Source of the DNA: Pelomonas nitida | GTDB taxonomy: Bacteria > Pseudomonadota > Gammaproteobacteria > Burkholderiales > Burkholderiaceae_C | Direction: 5' to 3' | Assembly: GCF_043555975.1 (NCBI RefSeq) | Contig: NZ_JBIGIA010000023.1 | Span: 1 to 64,000, forward strand | Length of the DNA: 64,000 nucleotides | In this document: one piece after another, positions 1 through 7,984 of the stretch | Position numbering within the stretch: the stretch's first letter is position 1 | How the letters are laid out: each line of letters opens with the position of its first letter | The notes under the pieces: generated by a model | Database searches by the model: none | What the model was told of the DNA's origin: nothing | Seen by the model: only the letters and a program-made list of their open reading frames with translations | Translations under genes and position numbers: made by a program

Positions 1-71
1 TTCCGCACCTCGGGCAACAGCGGCTGTATCCGCGACCACAGTGCTGCGCTGACTTCCTTCTTGACTGCCAT
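1..71 (-). CDS. Transposase, IS5 family-like (partial, N-terminus only)
   Basis: Only 23 codons are visible, starting with ATG at 71 and running off the window. The peptide has the pattern LWSRIQPLLPEV about 10 residues in. This matches the W..I.PLLP signature at the N-terminus of IS4/IS5-type transposases (the DUF4096 region). GAGGAAG stands about 5 bases upstream. The assignment rests on this short motif and on the gene's place inside a candidate IS end. It cannot be said whether the transposase is intact. Confidence 0.5.
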   Translation of the reverse strand, partial: MAVKKEVSAALWSRIQPLLPEVR

Positions 72-123
72 CTTCCTCAGCGGTTCTTGAACTGAGGCAG
101 ATGATAAGTTTCGTTAGCGGCTC
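1..123 (-). mobile_element. End of an IS5-family-like insertion sequence
   Basis: The first 123 bases look like the 5' end of an insertion sequence that continues past the window edge. Read on the minus strand, a possible terminal repeat begins GAGCCGCTAACGAAAC at position 123. A Shine-Dalgarno-like GAGGAAG and a transposase start codon at 71 follow. The element abuts the TAA stop codon of the deacetylase gene. IS1031-type members of the IS5 family duplicate TNA and IS5 itself duplicates YTAR, and CTAA fits both. The other end is outside the window, so neither the repeat nor a target duplication can be confirmed. Confidence 0.5.
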
Positions 124-873
124 TTAGTCCCACCGCAGATGCACCGCCTTGTAGCCCTTCGCCTTCAACGTCTGCAGCAAAAACGGCAGCGCCCTCGCCG
201 TCTGATCCTGTGCGTCGTGCAGCAGGATGATTCCGCCGCCCGTCTTGGCCAGTTGGCCTAACAGCTTGTCGGCCAGCATCTGCGGCGTCTGGTCGGGCAG
301 CCAGTCCTCGGCGCCGGCGTCCACGGACATCACCGTCAGGCCACGCGCCTTCAGCGCTGCCAGCAGGGCGGGCGACTCGGCCAGAAAGGGGAAGCGGTAG
401 GCAGCGGGCTCGCGGCCCAGCGCGGCCGTGTAGGCAGCCCGCATCGCGTCGAGATCGGCCAGTTGCGCGGCGGCGGGCATCTCGCTGAAGTTGTCGTGCC
501 GATAGCCATGCATGCCCACGCTGTGGCCGGCATCGCGCACCGCCCGCGCCAACTCGGCATGGCGGCTCATGGGCTCGCCGTTCATGAAGAAGGTGGCCTT
601 CACGCACTGCTCGGCCAGCGCCTTCAGCACCAGCGGCGTGGACTCGGGCCGCGGGCCGTCGTCGAAGGTCAGCACCACCTCGCCGGGCGCCAGGCCTGGC
701 AGCGGTGCATGCTGGGCCGTGCCCCAGGCGGCTGCCTCGCGCTTGAGCGTCAGCGTGCGGGACGTGCCCAGCGCGTCGGCGCCGCAGGCGGGGCTGGCGG
801 CCACATCGGCAACGGCCCCTGCCGCGAACGTGGAGGTGGCGCCGGCCATCAGCAGTGCGAGCAGCGGTTTCAT
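124..873 (-). CDS. Polysaccharide deacetylase family protein (NodB domain)
   Basis: A 249-aa secreted protein with an N-terminal signal peptide (hydrophobic residues 3-20, ending in AGAVA). It carries the NodB homology domain of CE4 enzymes: TFDDGP near residues 68-74 holds the catalytic base and a metal Asp, and HGYRHDN near 121-127 gives the two metal His. The family removes acetyl groups from chitin, peptidoglycan or xylan; the substrate here is not shown by sequence. It lies last in the minus-strand glycanase operon, so a role on acetylated plant glycan is possible. ATG 873 was chosen 2 bases after the upstream permease stop. A TTG at 879 would overlap that stop and uses the same GGAGGG site. 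The TAA stop abuts an IS end. Confidence 0.85.
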   Translation of the reverse strand: MKPLLALLMAGATSTFAAGAVADVAASPACGADALGTSRTLTLKREAAAWGTAQHAPLPGLAPGEVVLTFDDGPRPESTPLVLKALAEQCVKATFFMNGEPMSRHAELARAVRDAGHSVGMHGYRHDNFSEMPAAAQLADLDAMRAAYTAALGREPAAYRFPFLAESPALLAALKARGLTVMSVDAGAEDWLPDQTPQMLADKLLGQLAKTGGGIILLHDAQDQTARALPFLLQTLKAKGYKAVHLRWD

Positions 874-875
874 CG

Positions 876-2192
876 TCAATGCCCTCCGGCCGGCACGGCC
901 TGGCCGTCCAGTTCACGCACCTCGTCGTGATCGTGCGGGAACGGCGCCAGCCACGCGAGGATGACCGGCGGGATCGAGAAGATCAGCACCCAGCCGAAGA
1001 AGCTGACGTAGTGATGGTCCACCGCGTTCCACAGCAGGCCACTCACGCTGCCGGTGGCCCATTTGGTGAGCGCCATGACGCCGGTGGCCATCGCGTAGTG
1101 GGCCATGCGGAAGGGCCCGGGCGCGATCTGCTGCATCATGTAGAGCATGTGGCCCACCGAGCCCATGCCGAAGCCGAACTTCTCGATGGAGACGATGACG
1201 GCGATGGTGACGGTGTCCGTCGGCATCGTCTGCGCGAGATAGAAGTAGGTCAGGTGCGGGATGTTGAGCACCAGCGCCAGCGTGAAGAAGCTGCGTGGCA
1301 GCGTGCGCTTCGCGACCAGGAAGCCGCCCAGGAAGGCGCCGGCAATGAAGGTCAGCGTGCCGACCGTGCCGTTGATGTGGCCCAGCGCCTCGTTGTCCAT
1401 GCCCAGGCCGCCCGCTGCGGCGCCGTCCAGCAGGAACAGCGGGCCGAACTTCTCAATGAAGCCCTCGCCGAAACGGTAGAAGAAGATGACGGCCAGCATC
1501 ATCCAGATCTGCGGCTTGCGGAAGAAGGTGCCCCAGGCCTCGCGCGTGGCCGTGAGGCCGCCACTCAAGCCCTGGCCCTGCAGCGTCGATGGCGAGCCCG
1601 GCGGCAGCACCCGCACATGCCACAGCCCGAAGGCGGCCATGGTGCCGGCCGCCAGCAGCACGACGACGACCCAGCACTGCACCCACGCCAGCCCCATGTG
1701 GTTGTGCAGGTAGCCCGTCAGCGACACGAACAGGCCCGACGCGACGACGGCGCCCATGTTCCAGCACATGCCCTGCAGGCCGGCGTAACGCGCCTGGTCG
1801 GTCTTGGAGACGGTGGTCATGAACACGCCGTCGGCGCAGGTGTCCTGCGTGGCGGACGCGAAGCCGACGATCCAGAAGAAGGCCAGCGACAGCTTGAAGA
1901 AGTCCGCCATCGGCAGGCACAGCGCCACGAGCCCCAGCGCGGCGGCCATCGTGAACTCCATGCTGATGACCCAGAAGCGCTTGCTGCGCCAGGCCTCCAG
2001 CAGCGGCGCCCACAGCGGCTTGAGCACCCAGGGCAGGTACATCTGCGAGGTGTAGAGAGCGATGTCCTCGTTGGCGACGCCGAGGTTCTTGTAGATGATG
2101 GCCGCGACGACGCCCACCATCACGTTGGGCAGGCCCATGGCCAGGTAGAGCGTGGGCACCCAGCTCAGCGGGTGGCGGGAGGTCGAGGACAT
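876..2192 (-). CDS. MFS transporter, AmpG-like
   Basis: A 438-aa inner-membrane protein with about 12 hydrophobic segments and no signal peptide. The start MSSTSRHPLSWVPTLYLAMGLP resembles the AmpG/PAT branch of the major facilitator superfamily, whose members import muropeptides or other sugars. ATG 2192 has GGAGACC just upstream. Upstream in-frame sequence belongs to the overlapping GH9 region and was excluded. It sits 29 bp downstream of the GH9 glucanase gene and 2 bp before the deacetylase, so co-transcription is likely. Import of xyloglucan or cello-oligosaccharides is an inference from context; the protein alone does not reveal the substrate. Confidence 0.8.
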   Translation of the reverse strand: MSSTSRHPLSWVPTLYLAMGLPNVMVGVVAAIIYKNLGVANEDIALYTSQMYLPWVLKPLWAPLLEAWRSKRFWVISMEFTMAAALGLVALCLPMADFFKLSLAFFWIVGFASATQDTCADGVFMTTVSKTDQARYAGLQGMCWNMGAVVASGLFVSLTGYLHNHMGLAWVQCWVVVVLLAAGTMAAFGLWHVRVLPPGSPSTLQGQGLSGGLTATREAWGTFFRKPQIWMMLAVIFFYRFGEGFIEKFGPLFLLDGAAAGGLGMDNEALGHINGTVGTLTFIAGAFLGGFLVAKRTLPRSFFTLALVLNIPHLTYFYLAQTMPTDTVTIAVIVSIEKFGFGMGSVGHMLYMMQQIAPGPFRMAHYAMATGVMALTKWATGSVSGLLWNAVDHHYVSFFGWVLIFSIPPVILAWLAPFPHDHDEVRELDGQAVPAGGH

Positions 2193-2221
2193 GCGGTCTC
2201 CGTTGTTTTTGTTTTTTGCGG

Positions 2222-3922
2222 TCAGCGCGGCGTCAAGGCTTGCAGCGCTGCCGACACGTAGACGAGCGGCGCATTCCAGTTGATGGCCACCTCGTTGCTC
2301 GCGTAGCTGCAGACGTGGTCCAGATAGGACAGCGCCGGCAGGCTCGACGCGTAGGGCACCGGGCAGTCCTTCTGGTCTTGCTGGCCGGCGTTCGGCCCGC
2401 CGACGAGGAAGCCCGGCACGGGCGCGTCGACCCCATCGGCCTCGGACGGCCGGTGATGCGGGTGCAGCGGCGGCTTGGCGCCGAAGCCCGTCACCATGGA
2501 CTGGCCCAGCGGGTTGCGGCCCAGCACGTGGTCGAACAGCGCCTGCGCGGCGGCCAGCGTGTCGGGCTGGGGCTGCAGGCGGTAGGCCTGGATCAGCACC
2601 AGCGCGCGGTTCAGCACGCCGGAGCTGCTGCCCCAGTCGTAGTCCTGCGCGCGCATGCCGACGCGATAGGCCGAGCCCCGCCACGCCGTGGTCAGCTCGC
2701 CCGCCAGCGACTGCAGGCGCGACTTGACGATGGCCGCATCCGCCGCCGGCAGCTGCGCGCGGCGCTGCGCCAGCGTGACCCAGGCCAGGCCCTTCACGTC
2801 GCCCCAGTTCGGCACGCTGATCGCCAGCTTCGCCAGATCGGGCCGGTAGCGTGCGTCGCGCGTGGCGACCCACAGCTCGGCGCCGGCCCAGGCGAATTCG
2901 TCATCGAGCTGGCTGTCGTCGTAGCCACCGGTGTGGACGTCGGCGGGCTGCTTGTAGATGTCCTTGGGGTGGGCCTGCGCCCAGTCCCAGGCGCGGCGCG
3001 ACGCGGCCAGCATGCGGGCCGACAGGCCCGGGCGCTGCTTTTCAAACGCCGCGAACACGCGGCTGGCCTGGGCCATGACGGCAGCGAAGTCCAGCGTGGC
3101 GGCCGTGCTCTTCTGCACGACGTAGCGCTCGGCCCGGGCATCGGCCGGCATGACGATGCCATCGAAGCCCTTGTTCGTGAGCTTGTGATAGACCCCGCCA
3201 TCGGCCGGGTCCTGCATCGCCAGCATCCACTCCAGGTTCCACAGCGCCTCGTTCAGCAGGTCGGGCAGACCATTGCCGCTCTCGGGGATGCCGAGCTTCT
3301 GCGCCTTGAACACCGCCGGGAAATGCTCCCACGCGGCCAGCAGCGTGTAGACGGTGATGCCGGAGTTGACGATGTACTTGTTGTAGTCGCCCGCGTCGTA
3401 CCAGCCCTTGGGCGCGCTGATGACCGTGCCTTCCGGCCGGCTGGCGCTGGCGGCGGAGGCATGCACCAGCACATGGTCGTCGGCATGGCCGGCGGGCCGC
3501 GCCCAGCGGCCGGCGTGCGCGGCCAGCAGCGGCGTGCTGGCGCGGTTGAAGTAGTAGGCCTTGATGGCCGCGGCGTTGACGGCCGCATAGGCGTCGGCCG
3601 CCACGGCAAAGGCCGGCGAGTCGGGCAGGCCCTCCACCTGCAGGCGGTAGTGGCCCGGCGCCTTCAGCGCCGAGAAGTCGGCCAAGCGCACGTCCTGCGC
3701 GGCCGGCTCCCAGCGCGCGGCGGCGCCGAGGCTGCCGCGCAGCACCGTGCGGCCGGTGGCCGCATCGACGACGGCGAACGCCGTCGCGCCCGCTGCCTCG
3801 GCGGCGGGCACGGCCGCCACCTTGGTGGCGCCGGGCAGGTAGCCGATCTGGTTGACGGCGATGCCGTCGGCATGGGCGGCGCCCGCCGCCAACGCCATCG
3901 AAAGCAGCAGGCGCCTCATCAT
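2222..3922 (-). CDS. GH9 endoglucanase with N-terminal Ig-like domain
   Basis: A 566-aa secreted glycoside hydrolase. A signal peptide (MMRRLLLSMALAAGAAHA) is followed by an Ig-like CelD_N domain starting at IAVNQIGYLPG and then an (alpha/alpha)6 catalytic domain. WYDAGDYNKY near residue 175 holds the catalytic-base Asp pair, HHRPSEAD is the conserved His segment, and SNEVAINWNAPL near 540 carries the acid Glu. GH9 enzymes cut beta-1,4-glucan chains by inversion. The ATG overlaps the stop of the GH31 gene as ATGA, so translation is probably coupled. With alpha-xylosidase next to it, action on the xyloglucan backbone or released cello-oligosaccharides is likely. ATG 3919 is an alternative start. 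Confidence 0.92.
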   Translation of the reverse strand: MMRRLLLSMALAAGAAHADGIAVNQIGYLPGATKVAAVPAAEAAGATAFAVVDAATGRTVLRGSLGAAARWEPAAQDVRLADFSALKAPGHYRLQVEGLPDSPAFAVAADAYAAVNAAAIKAYYFNRASTPLLAAHAGRWARPAGHADDHVLVHASAASASRPEGTVISAPKGWYDAGDYNKYIVNSGITVYTLLAAWEHFPAVFKAQKLGIPESGNGLPDLLNEALWNLEWMLAMQDPADGGVYHKLTNKGFDGIVMPADARAERYVVQKSTAATLDFAAVMAQASRVFAAFEKQRPGLSARMLAASRRAWDWAQAHPKDIYKQPADVHTGGYDDSQLDDEFAWAGAELWVATRDARYRPDLAKLAISVPNWGDVKGLAWVTLAQRRAQLPAADAAIVKSRLQSLAGELTTAWRGSAYRVGMRAQDYDWGSSSGVLNRALVLIQAYRLQPQPDTLAAAQALFDHVLGRNPLGQSMVTGFGAKPPLHPHHRPSEADGVDAPVPGFLVGGPNAGQQDQKDCPVPYASSLPALSYLDHVCSYASNEVAINWNAPLVYVSAALQALTPR

Positions 3923-6204
3923 GCGACCGCCCAGTTCAGCGTGGCACCTTCGGTGACCACCGGGCTGCGCCGGCCGTCGACGTCCAGGCCCCAGTCGCGC
4001 AGCGCACCTTCGCTCACCTGAGCCGTGTACTGCGCACCGCGACGGCTGACCGTGCCGCGCGCGGCCACGCTGCCGTCCATGCCCACGACCGTGAAGGCCG
4101 CGCTCGCACCGTCGGCCAGCTCGAACACGCGCAGCACCGTGCCGCGGCTGTAGTCGTAGTCCGGGCGTTCGGTCTCGGCACCCCAGGCGATGACGCTGCC
4201 CGGCGCTGCGTACAGCGGCATGCTCAAGTAGCCATGCGTCTCGCGGTGCCAGCTGCCGCCCGCCTTCTTCTCGCCAGACAGCAGGTGCGTCCACAGGCCC
4301 GCCCCCGCCAGCGCCGGCAGATAGAAGTCCACCTCGCCGCTGTCCGTGAACACGGGCGCGACGAGCAGGCTCTCGCCCAGGTGGTATTGCCGGTCCAGCG
4401 TCGTGCAGGCCGGGTCGTGGGGGTGCTCCAGCAGCATCGCGCGCATCAGCGGCACGCCGGTCTGCGTCGCCTCATGCGCCTTGGCATAGAGGTAGGGCAT
4501 GAGCTGGTGCTTGAGCCGCGTGAAGACGCGCAGCACGTCGCAGCTCTCTTCGTCCACGAGCCAGGGCACGCGGTAGAAGCTGCTGCCGTGCAGGCGGCTG
4601 TGCGAGGACATCAGGCCAAACTGGATCCAGCGCTTGTAGACGGCCGGCGGGGGGTTGCCCTCGAAGCCGCCGATGTCGTGGCTCCAGAACGCGAAGCCGC
4701 AGCTCGTGAGCGACAGGCCGCCGCGCAGGCTTTCGGCCATGGACTCGAACGTGCTCCAGCAGTCGCCACCCCAGTGCACCGGGAAGCGCTGGCCCGACGC
4801 GTAGGTGGAGCGTGCGAAGACGATGGCGTCATCGCCCTGCACTTCCTGCAGCAGCTCGAAGACCGCCTCGTTGTATTGCAGCGCGTAGAGGTTGTGCATC
4901 TCGACGGGGTCGGAGCCGTCGAAGTAGGTCACGCCCTCGCTCGGGATGCGCTCGCCGAAGTCCGTCTTGAAGCAGTCGGCGCCGGTGGCCAGCAGACGGC
5001 GCAGATGGCCCTGGTACCAGGCCTTGGCGGCGGGGTTCGTGAAGTCCACGATGGCCATGCCGGGCTGCCACTGGTCGGTCTGGAAGGTCAGGCCGTTCGT
5101 GCGCTTGATGAAGTAGCCGTGCTTCACGCCCTCCGCGAACAGCGGCGACTTCTGCGCCACGTAGGGGTTGATCCAGAGGCTGATCTTCAGGCCCTTGGCG
5201 TGCAGGCGCTTGAGCATCGCCTCGGGCTCGGGGAAGCCGCGGCGGTCCCATTCGAAGTCGCACCACTGGAACTCGCGCATCCAGAAGCAGTCGAAGTGGA
5301 AGACCGACAGCGGCAGCTCGCGGCGCTTCATCTCGTCGATGAAGTGCGTGGCGGTGGCCTCGTCGTACTGCGTCGTGAACGAGGTCGTCAGCCACAGGCC
5401 GAAGCTCCAGGCCGGCGGCAGCGGGGCGCGGCCCGTCAGCGCGGTCAGCCGGGACACGACTTCCTTGGGGGTGGGGCCGGCGATGACGCAGTAGTCCAGG
5501 CTCTCGCCTTCGCGGCTGAACTGCACGCGCGCCACCTTCTCCGAGCCGACCTCGAACGACACCGGGCCGGCCTCGTTGACCAGCACGCCGTAGCCGCGGT
5601 TGGTCAGGTAGAACGGCACGCTCTTGTAGACCTGCTCGCAGGCCGTGCCGCCGTCCTTGTTGGTGTTCTCGACGACCTGGCCGTTCTTCACGAAAGGCGT
5701 GAAGCGCTCGCCCAGGCCGTAGACGTTCTCGCCCACGCCCAGCGTGAGCTGCTCGTGGACGTGGTTGCCCTTGGTGCCCCACTGGATGTAGCCGAGGCCG
5801 CGCCAGTCGCTCTTGGTGAGCACGCGCTCACCCTCGCGGAAGGTGAGGCTCCAGCCCTCGCCCTTTTTCACATCCACCGACAGCGCGCCGGAGGTGAGCG
5901 TGGCATGGGTCTCGCCGTCGACGATCCGCACGGCCGGCTTGCCGGCGCCGACCATCGGGATGTGCAGGCGGGGCGCCTGCGATGCGGTGTAGTGCTCGAC
6001 GCTGACGCGGATCACGCCTTCGAGCGGCGAGCTCAGCGTGACTGTCAGCGTGGGGCCTTGCAGCGTGTCGCCGCGGTGCTTGATGGGGCGGGTCGTGGCG
6101 AGCACGACGAGGCGGTCTTCGTGGACTTCGATGGCATAGGCCTCGGCCGCGTAATGCGCAGCGACGCCTGGCTGCAGCATCCACTGTCCGTCAGTGAACT
6201 TCAT
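3919..6204 (-). CDS. yicI: GH31 alpha-xylosidase, YicI type
   Basis: A 761-aa protein without a signal peptide, close in length to E. coli YicI (772 aa). KTDFGERIP near residue 414 has the nucleophile Asp in the form seen in YicI. HWGGDC near 480 has the acid/base Asp, and FWSHDIGGFEG follows. It hydrolyses alpha-1,6-xylosyl side chains from the non-reducing end of xyloglucan oligosaccharides such as isoprimeverose. ATG 6204 was chosen because AGGAA lies about 9 bases upstream; 18 further in-frame codons upstream were rejected because they read through the hairpin region. It begins the GH31-GH9-permease-deacetylase run. Periplasmic or cytoplasmic location is unresolved; no export signal is visible. 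Confidence 0.93.
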   Translation of the reverse strand: MKFTDGQWMLQPGVAAHYAAEAYAIEVHEDRLVVLATTRPIKHRGDTLQGPTLTVTLSSPLEGVIRVSVEHYTASQAPRLHIPMVGAGKPAVRIVDGETHATLTSGALSVDVKKGEGWSLTFREGERVLTKSDWRGLGYIQWGTKGNHVHEQLTLGVGENVYGLGERFTPFVKNGQVVENTNKDGGTACEQVYKSVPFYLTNRGYGVLVNEAGPVSFEVGSEKVARVQFSREGESLDYCVIAGPTPKEVVSRLTALTGRAPLPPAWSFGLWLTTSFTTQYDEATATHFIDEMKRRELPLSVFHFDCFWMREFQWCDFEWDRRGFPEPEAMLKRLHAKGLKISLWINPYVAQKSPLFAEGVKHGYFIKRTNGLTFQTDQWQPGMAIVDFTNPAAKAWYQGHLRRLLATGADCFKTDFGERIPSEGVTYFDGSDPVEMHNLYALQYNEAVFELLQEVQGDDAIVFARSTYASGQRFPVHWGGDCWSTFESMAESLRGGLSLTSCGFAFWSHDIGGFEGNPPPAVYKRWIQFGLMSSHSRLHGSSFYRVPWLVDEESCDVLRVFTRLKHQLMPYLYAKAHEATQTGVPLMRAMLLEHPHDPACTTLDRQYHLGESLLVAPVFTDSGEVDFYLPALAGAGLWTHLLSGEKKAGGSWHRETHGYLSMPLYAAPGSVIAWGAETERPDYDYSRGTVLRVFELADGASAAFTVVGMDGSVAARGTVSRRGAQYTAQVSEGALRDWGLDVDGRRSPVVTEGATLNWAVA

Positions 6205-6228
6205 GGGTTGTGGTTCCTGGTTGTCTCC

Positions 6229-6251
6229 AAAAGGCCGGCGGGGTGCCGGCC
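6229..6251 (-). terminator. Hairpin with T tract after the halogenase-like gene
   Basis: Arms GGCCGGC and GCCGGCC enclose a 5-base loop and are followed on the minus strand by TTTT. This is a short intrinsic-terminator structure after the halogenase stop at 6296. Only about 24 bases separate it from the GH31 start, which leaves little room for a promoter, so it may act as a partial terminator or attenuator inside one operon. Confidence 0.6.
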
Positions 6252-6295
6252 GCTTCATCTCTTCTGTGGGTAAGTCGCCAAACTCCTCAAGCTGG

Positions 6296-7810
6296 TCACG
6301 CCTTCACATGGCGAGCGATGTAGTCGTCGTGGCTGGGCATGCCGGCCACGGTCTGGTGGATGGCCTGGCGCACGCGGGCGAAGTGCTGCACCAGGGCGCC
6401 GCCGTCGATGGCATCGACGAGCGGGTCGTAGGCCTCGGGCCGCAGCCCCAGGCCGAAATAGAGCGACACCCACGACGGCTCGGAAAAACCGTCGCGGTCG
6501 AGGATGGCCACGCGGCCCGTCGCGCGAAACAGCTCGATCTGGTGGGCCAGCGTGTCGGGGATGGGCATGGCCGCGCAGTAACGCCACAGCTCGCTGTCGC
6601 GCCGCTCGGTGAGCTTGTAATGCAGCGCGATGAAGTCGCGCGTGGACTCGTACTGCTGCGCCATCAGGCGGTTGAACTCGGCAGCCAGCTGCGGCTTGCA
6701 ATGGCGGTCCGGCAGGAACTGGATCAGCCGCCCGACGGCGTCCATGATGAGCTGGATGCTGGTGGACTCCAGCGGCTCGAGGAAGCCGCTGGACAGGCCG
6801 ATGGCCACGACGTTCTTCACCCAGCCCGCCTTGCGCCGCCCGGTCGTGAAACGCAGCTGGCGCGGCGTGTCCAGCGCGCGGCTGTCCAGGCCCCCAAGCA
6901 GCGTGTCGGCTGCCGCGTCGTCGCTGATGAAGCTGCTGCAGTAGACGTGGCCGTTGCCGGTGCGGTGCTGCAGCGGGATGCGCCACTGCCAGCCCGCCGC
7001 CTTGGCGGTGGACCGCGTGAAGGGCGTCAGCGGCGCCACACGTTCGCTCGGCACGGCCAGCGCGCTGTTGCAGGGCAGCAGCGCGCTCCAGTCCTCGAAG
7101 GGCGACGCCATCGCCTCGCCGATCAGCAGCGCGCGAAAGCCCGAGCAATCGATGAACAGGTCGCCCTCGATGCGGCGGCCGTCCTGGAGCTTCACGGCGG
7201 CGACGAAACCGTCCTGCGGCCGCAGCTCGACATCGACGATCAGGCCCTCGACCCGCTGGGCGCCGCGCGCCACCGCGTAGTCGCGCAGGTAGGCCGCATA
7301 CAGGCCGGCATCGAAGTGGTAGGCGAACGCGAACGCATTGGCCGCCGACGGCGTGTCGCCCTCGGGCTTGGCGAAGCGGTTGGCCCGTGCCATGACGGTC
7401 GCGACCGACCAGTCCTCATACGGCGGCAGGTCATCCACCGTGCGTTGCAGGCGCAGCCAGTGCTGCCAGGCCGAGCGATTCTCGATCGCCGGGCCGAAAT
7501 CGCCGAAGCCGTGGAAGAAGCGATGCCCCACCCGACCCCAGTCGCAGAACTCGATGCCCAGCTTGAAGCTGCCCTGCGTGCGGCGAACGAACTCCGCCGC
7601 ATCGATGCCCAGCGACCGGTTGTAGGCCCGGATCGGCGGCAGCGTGGCCTCACCGACGCCGATGGTGCCGATGTCCGGCGACTCGACCAGCACCACCTCC
7701 GGCCGCGCAGCCCCCGCCCCCGCGAACAGCTGCGCGAGCGGAGCAGCCGTCATCCAGCCAGCGGTACCGCCGCCGACGATGACGATCTTGCGAAGGGACT
7801 GGTCTGACAT
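6296..7810 (-). CDS. Tryptophan halogenase family flavoprotein
   Basis: A 504-aa FAD-dependent enzyme of the PrnA/RebH fold. GGGTAGWM at residues 10-17 is the FAD-binding turn and GWQWRIP near 275 is the WxWxIP halogenase signature. FKLGIEF near 83 supplies a Lys at about the place of PrnA Lys79, and EPLEST near 345 matches the PrnA region holding Glu346. The key catalytic positions therefore look intact. Such genes recur beside TonB receptors and glycanases in Xanthomonas and Caulobacter carbohydrate loci, where their substrate is unknown; tryptophan is not implied. MSDQ at 7810 was chosen as start from the FAD motif spacing; no strong ribosome site is seen. It diverges from xylR. Confidence 0.85.
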   Translation of the reverse strand: MSDQSLRKIVIVGGGTAGWMTAAPLAQLFAGAGAARPEVVLVESPDIGTIGVGEATLPPIRAYNRSLGIDAAEFVRRTQGSFKLGIEFCDWGRVGHRFFHGFGDFGPAIENRSAWQHWLRLQRTVDDLPPYEDWSVATVMARANRFAKPEGDTPSAANAFAFAYHFDAGLYAAYLRDYAVARGAQRVEGLIVDVELRPQDGFVAAVKLQDGRRIEGDLFIDCSGFRALLIGEAMASPFEDWSALLPCNSALAVPSERVAPLTPFTRSTAKAAGWQWRIPLQHRTGNGHVYCSSFISDDAAADTLLGGLDSRALDTPRQLRFTTGRRKAGWVKNVVAIGLSSGFLEPLESTSIQLIMDAVGRLIQFLPDRHCKPQLAAEFNRLMAQQYESTRDFIALHYKLTERRDSELWRYCAAMPIPDTLAHQIELFRATGRVAILDRDGFSEPSWVSLYFGLGLRPEAYDPLVDAIDGGALVQHFARVRQAIHQTVAGMPSHDDYIARHVKA

Positions 7811-7915
7811 CGGGATTTGGCGTGCACGACACCGCCGAACCGGCAAGGTCCTGGGCGGTGAGCGGCGCGATCTTCGTTGCGCGGACGCCAAACACGCTAG
7901 GGGCTTTCACCCAAT

Positions 7916-7940
7916 TTACTTTGTGCGACGATCGAACTAA
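7916..7940. promoter_or_regulatory. Predicted XylR (ROK) operator
   Basis: A 25-bp imperfect inverted repeat has a left arm TTACTTTG and a right arm CGAACTAA with 9 bases between. The known Firmicute XylR operator is 25 bp with arms TTAGTTTG and CAAACTAA; each arm here differs from that by one base. It lies 45 bp before the xylR start and 105 bp before the divergent halogenase-like gene, so it could control both arms. The match is by eye and binding is inferred. Confidence 0.6.
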
Positions 7941-7984
7941 TATGCACCAAAACCCACCCAAGGGCAAGAACCAGGAGACAAAGT

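Noticed and set aside
855..6273. Long plus-strand frames opposite the MFS, GH9 and GH31 genes
   Set aside because: The minus-strand frames have catalytic motifs and coupled starts; the plus-strand frames have none.
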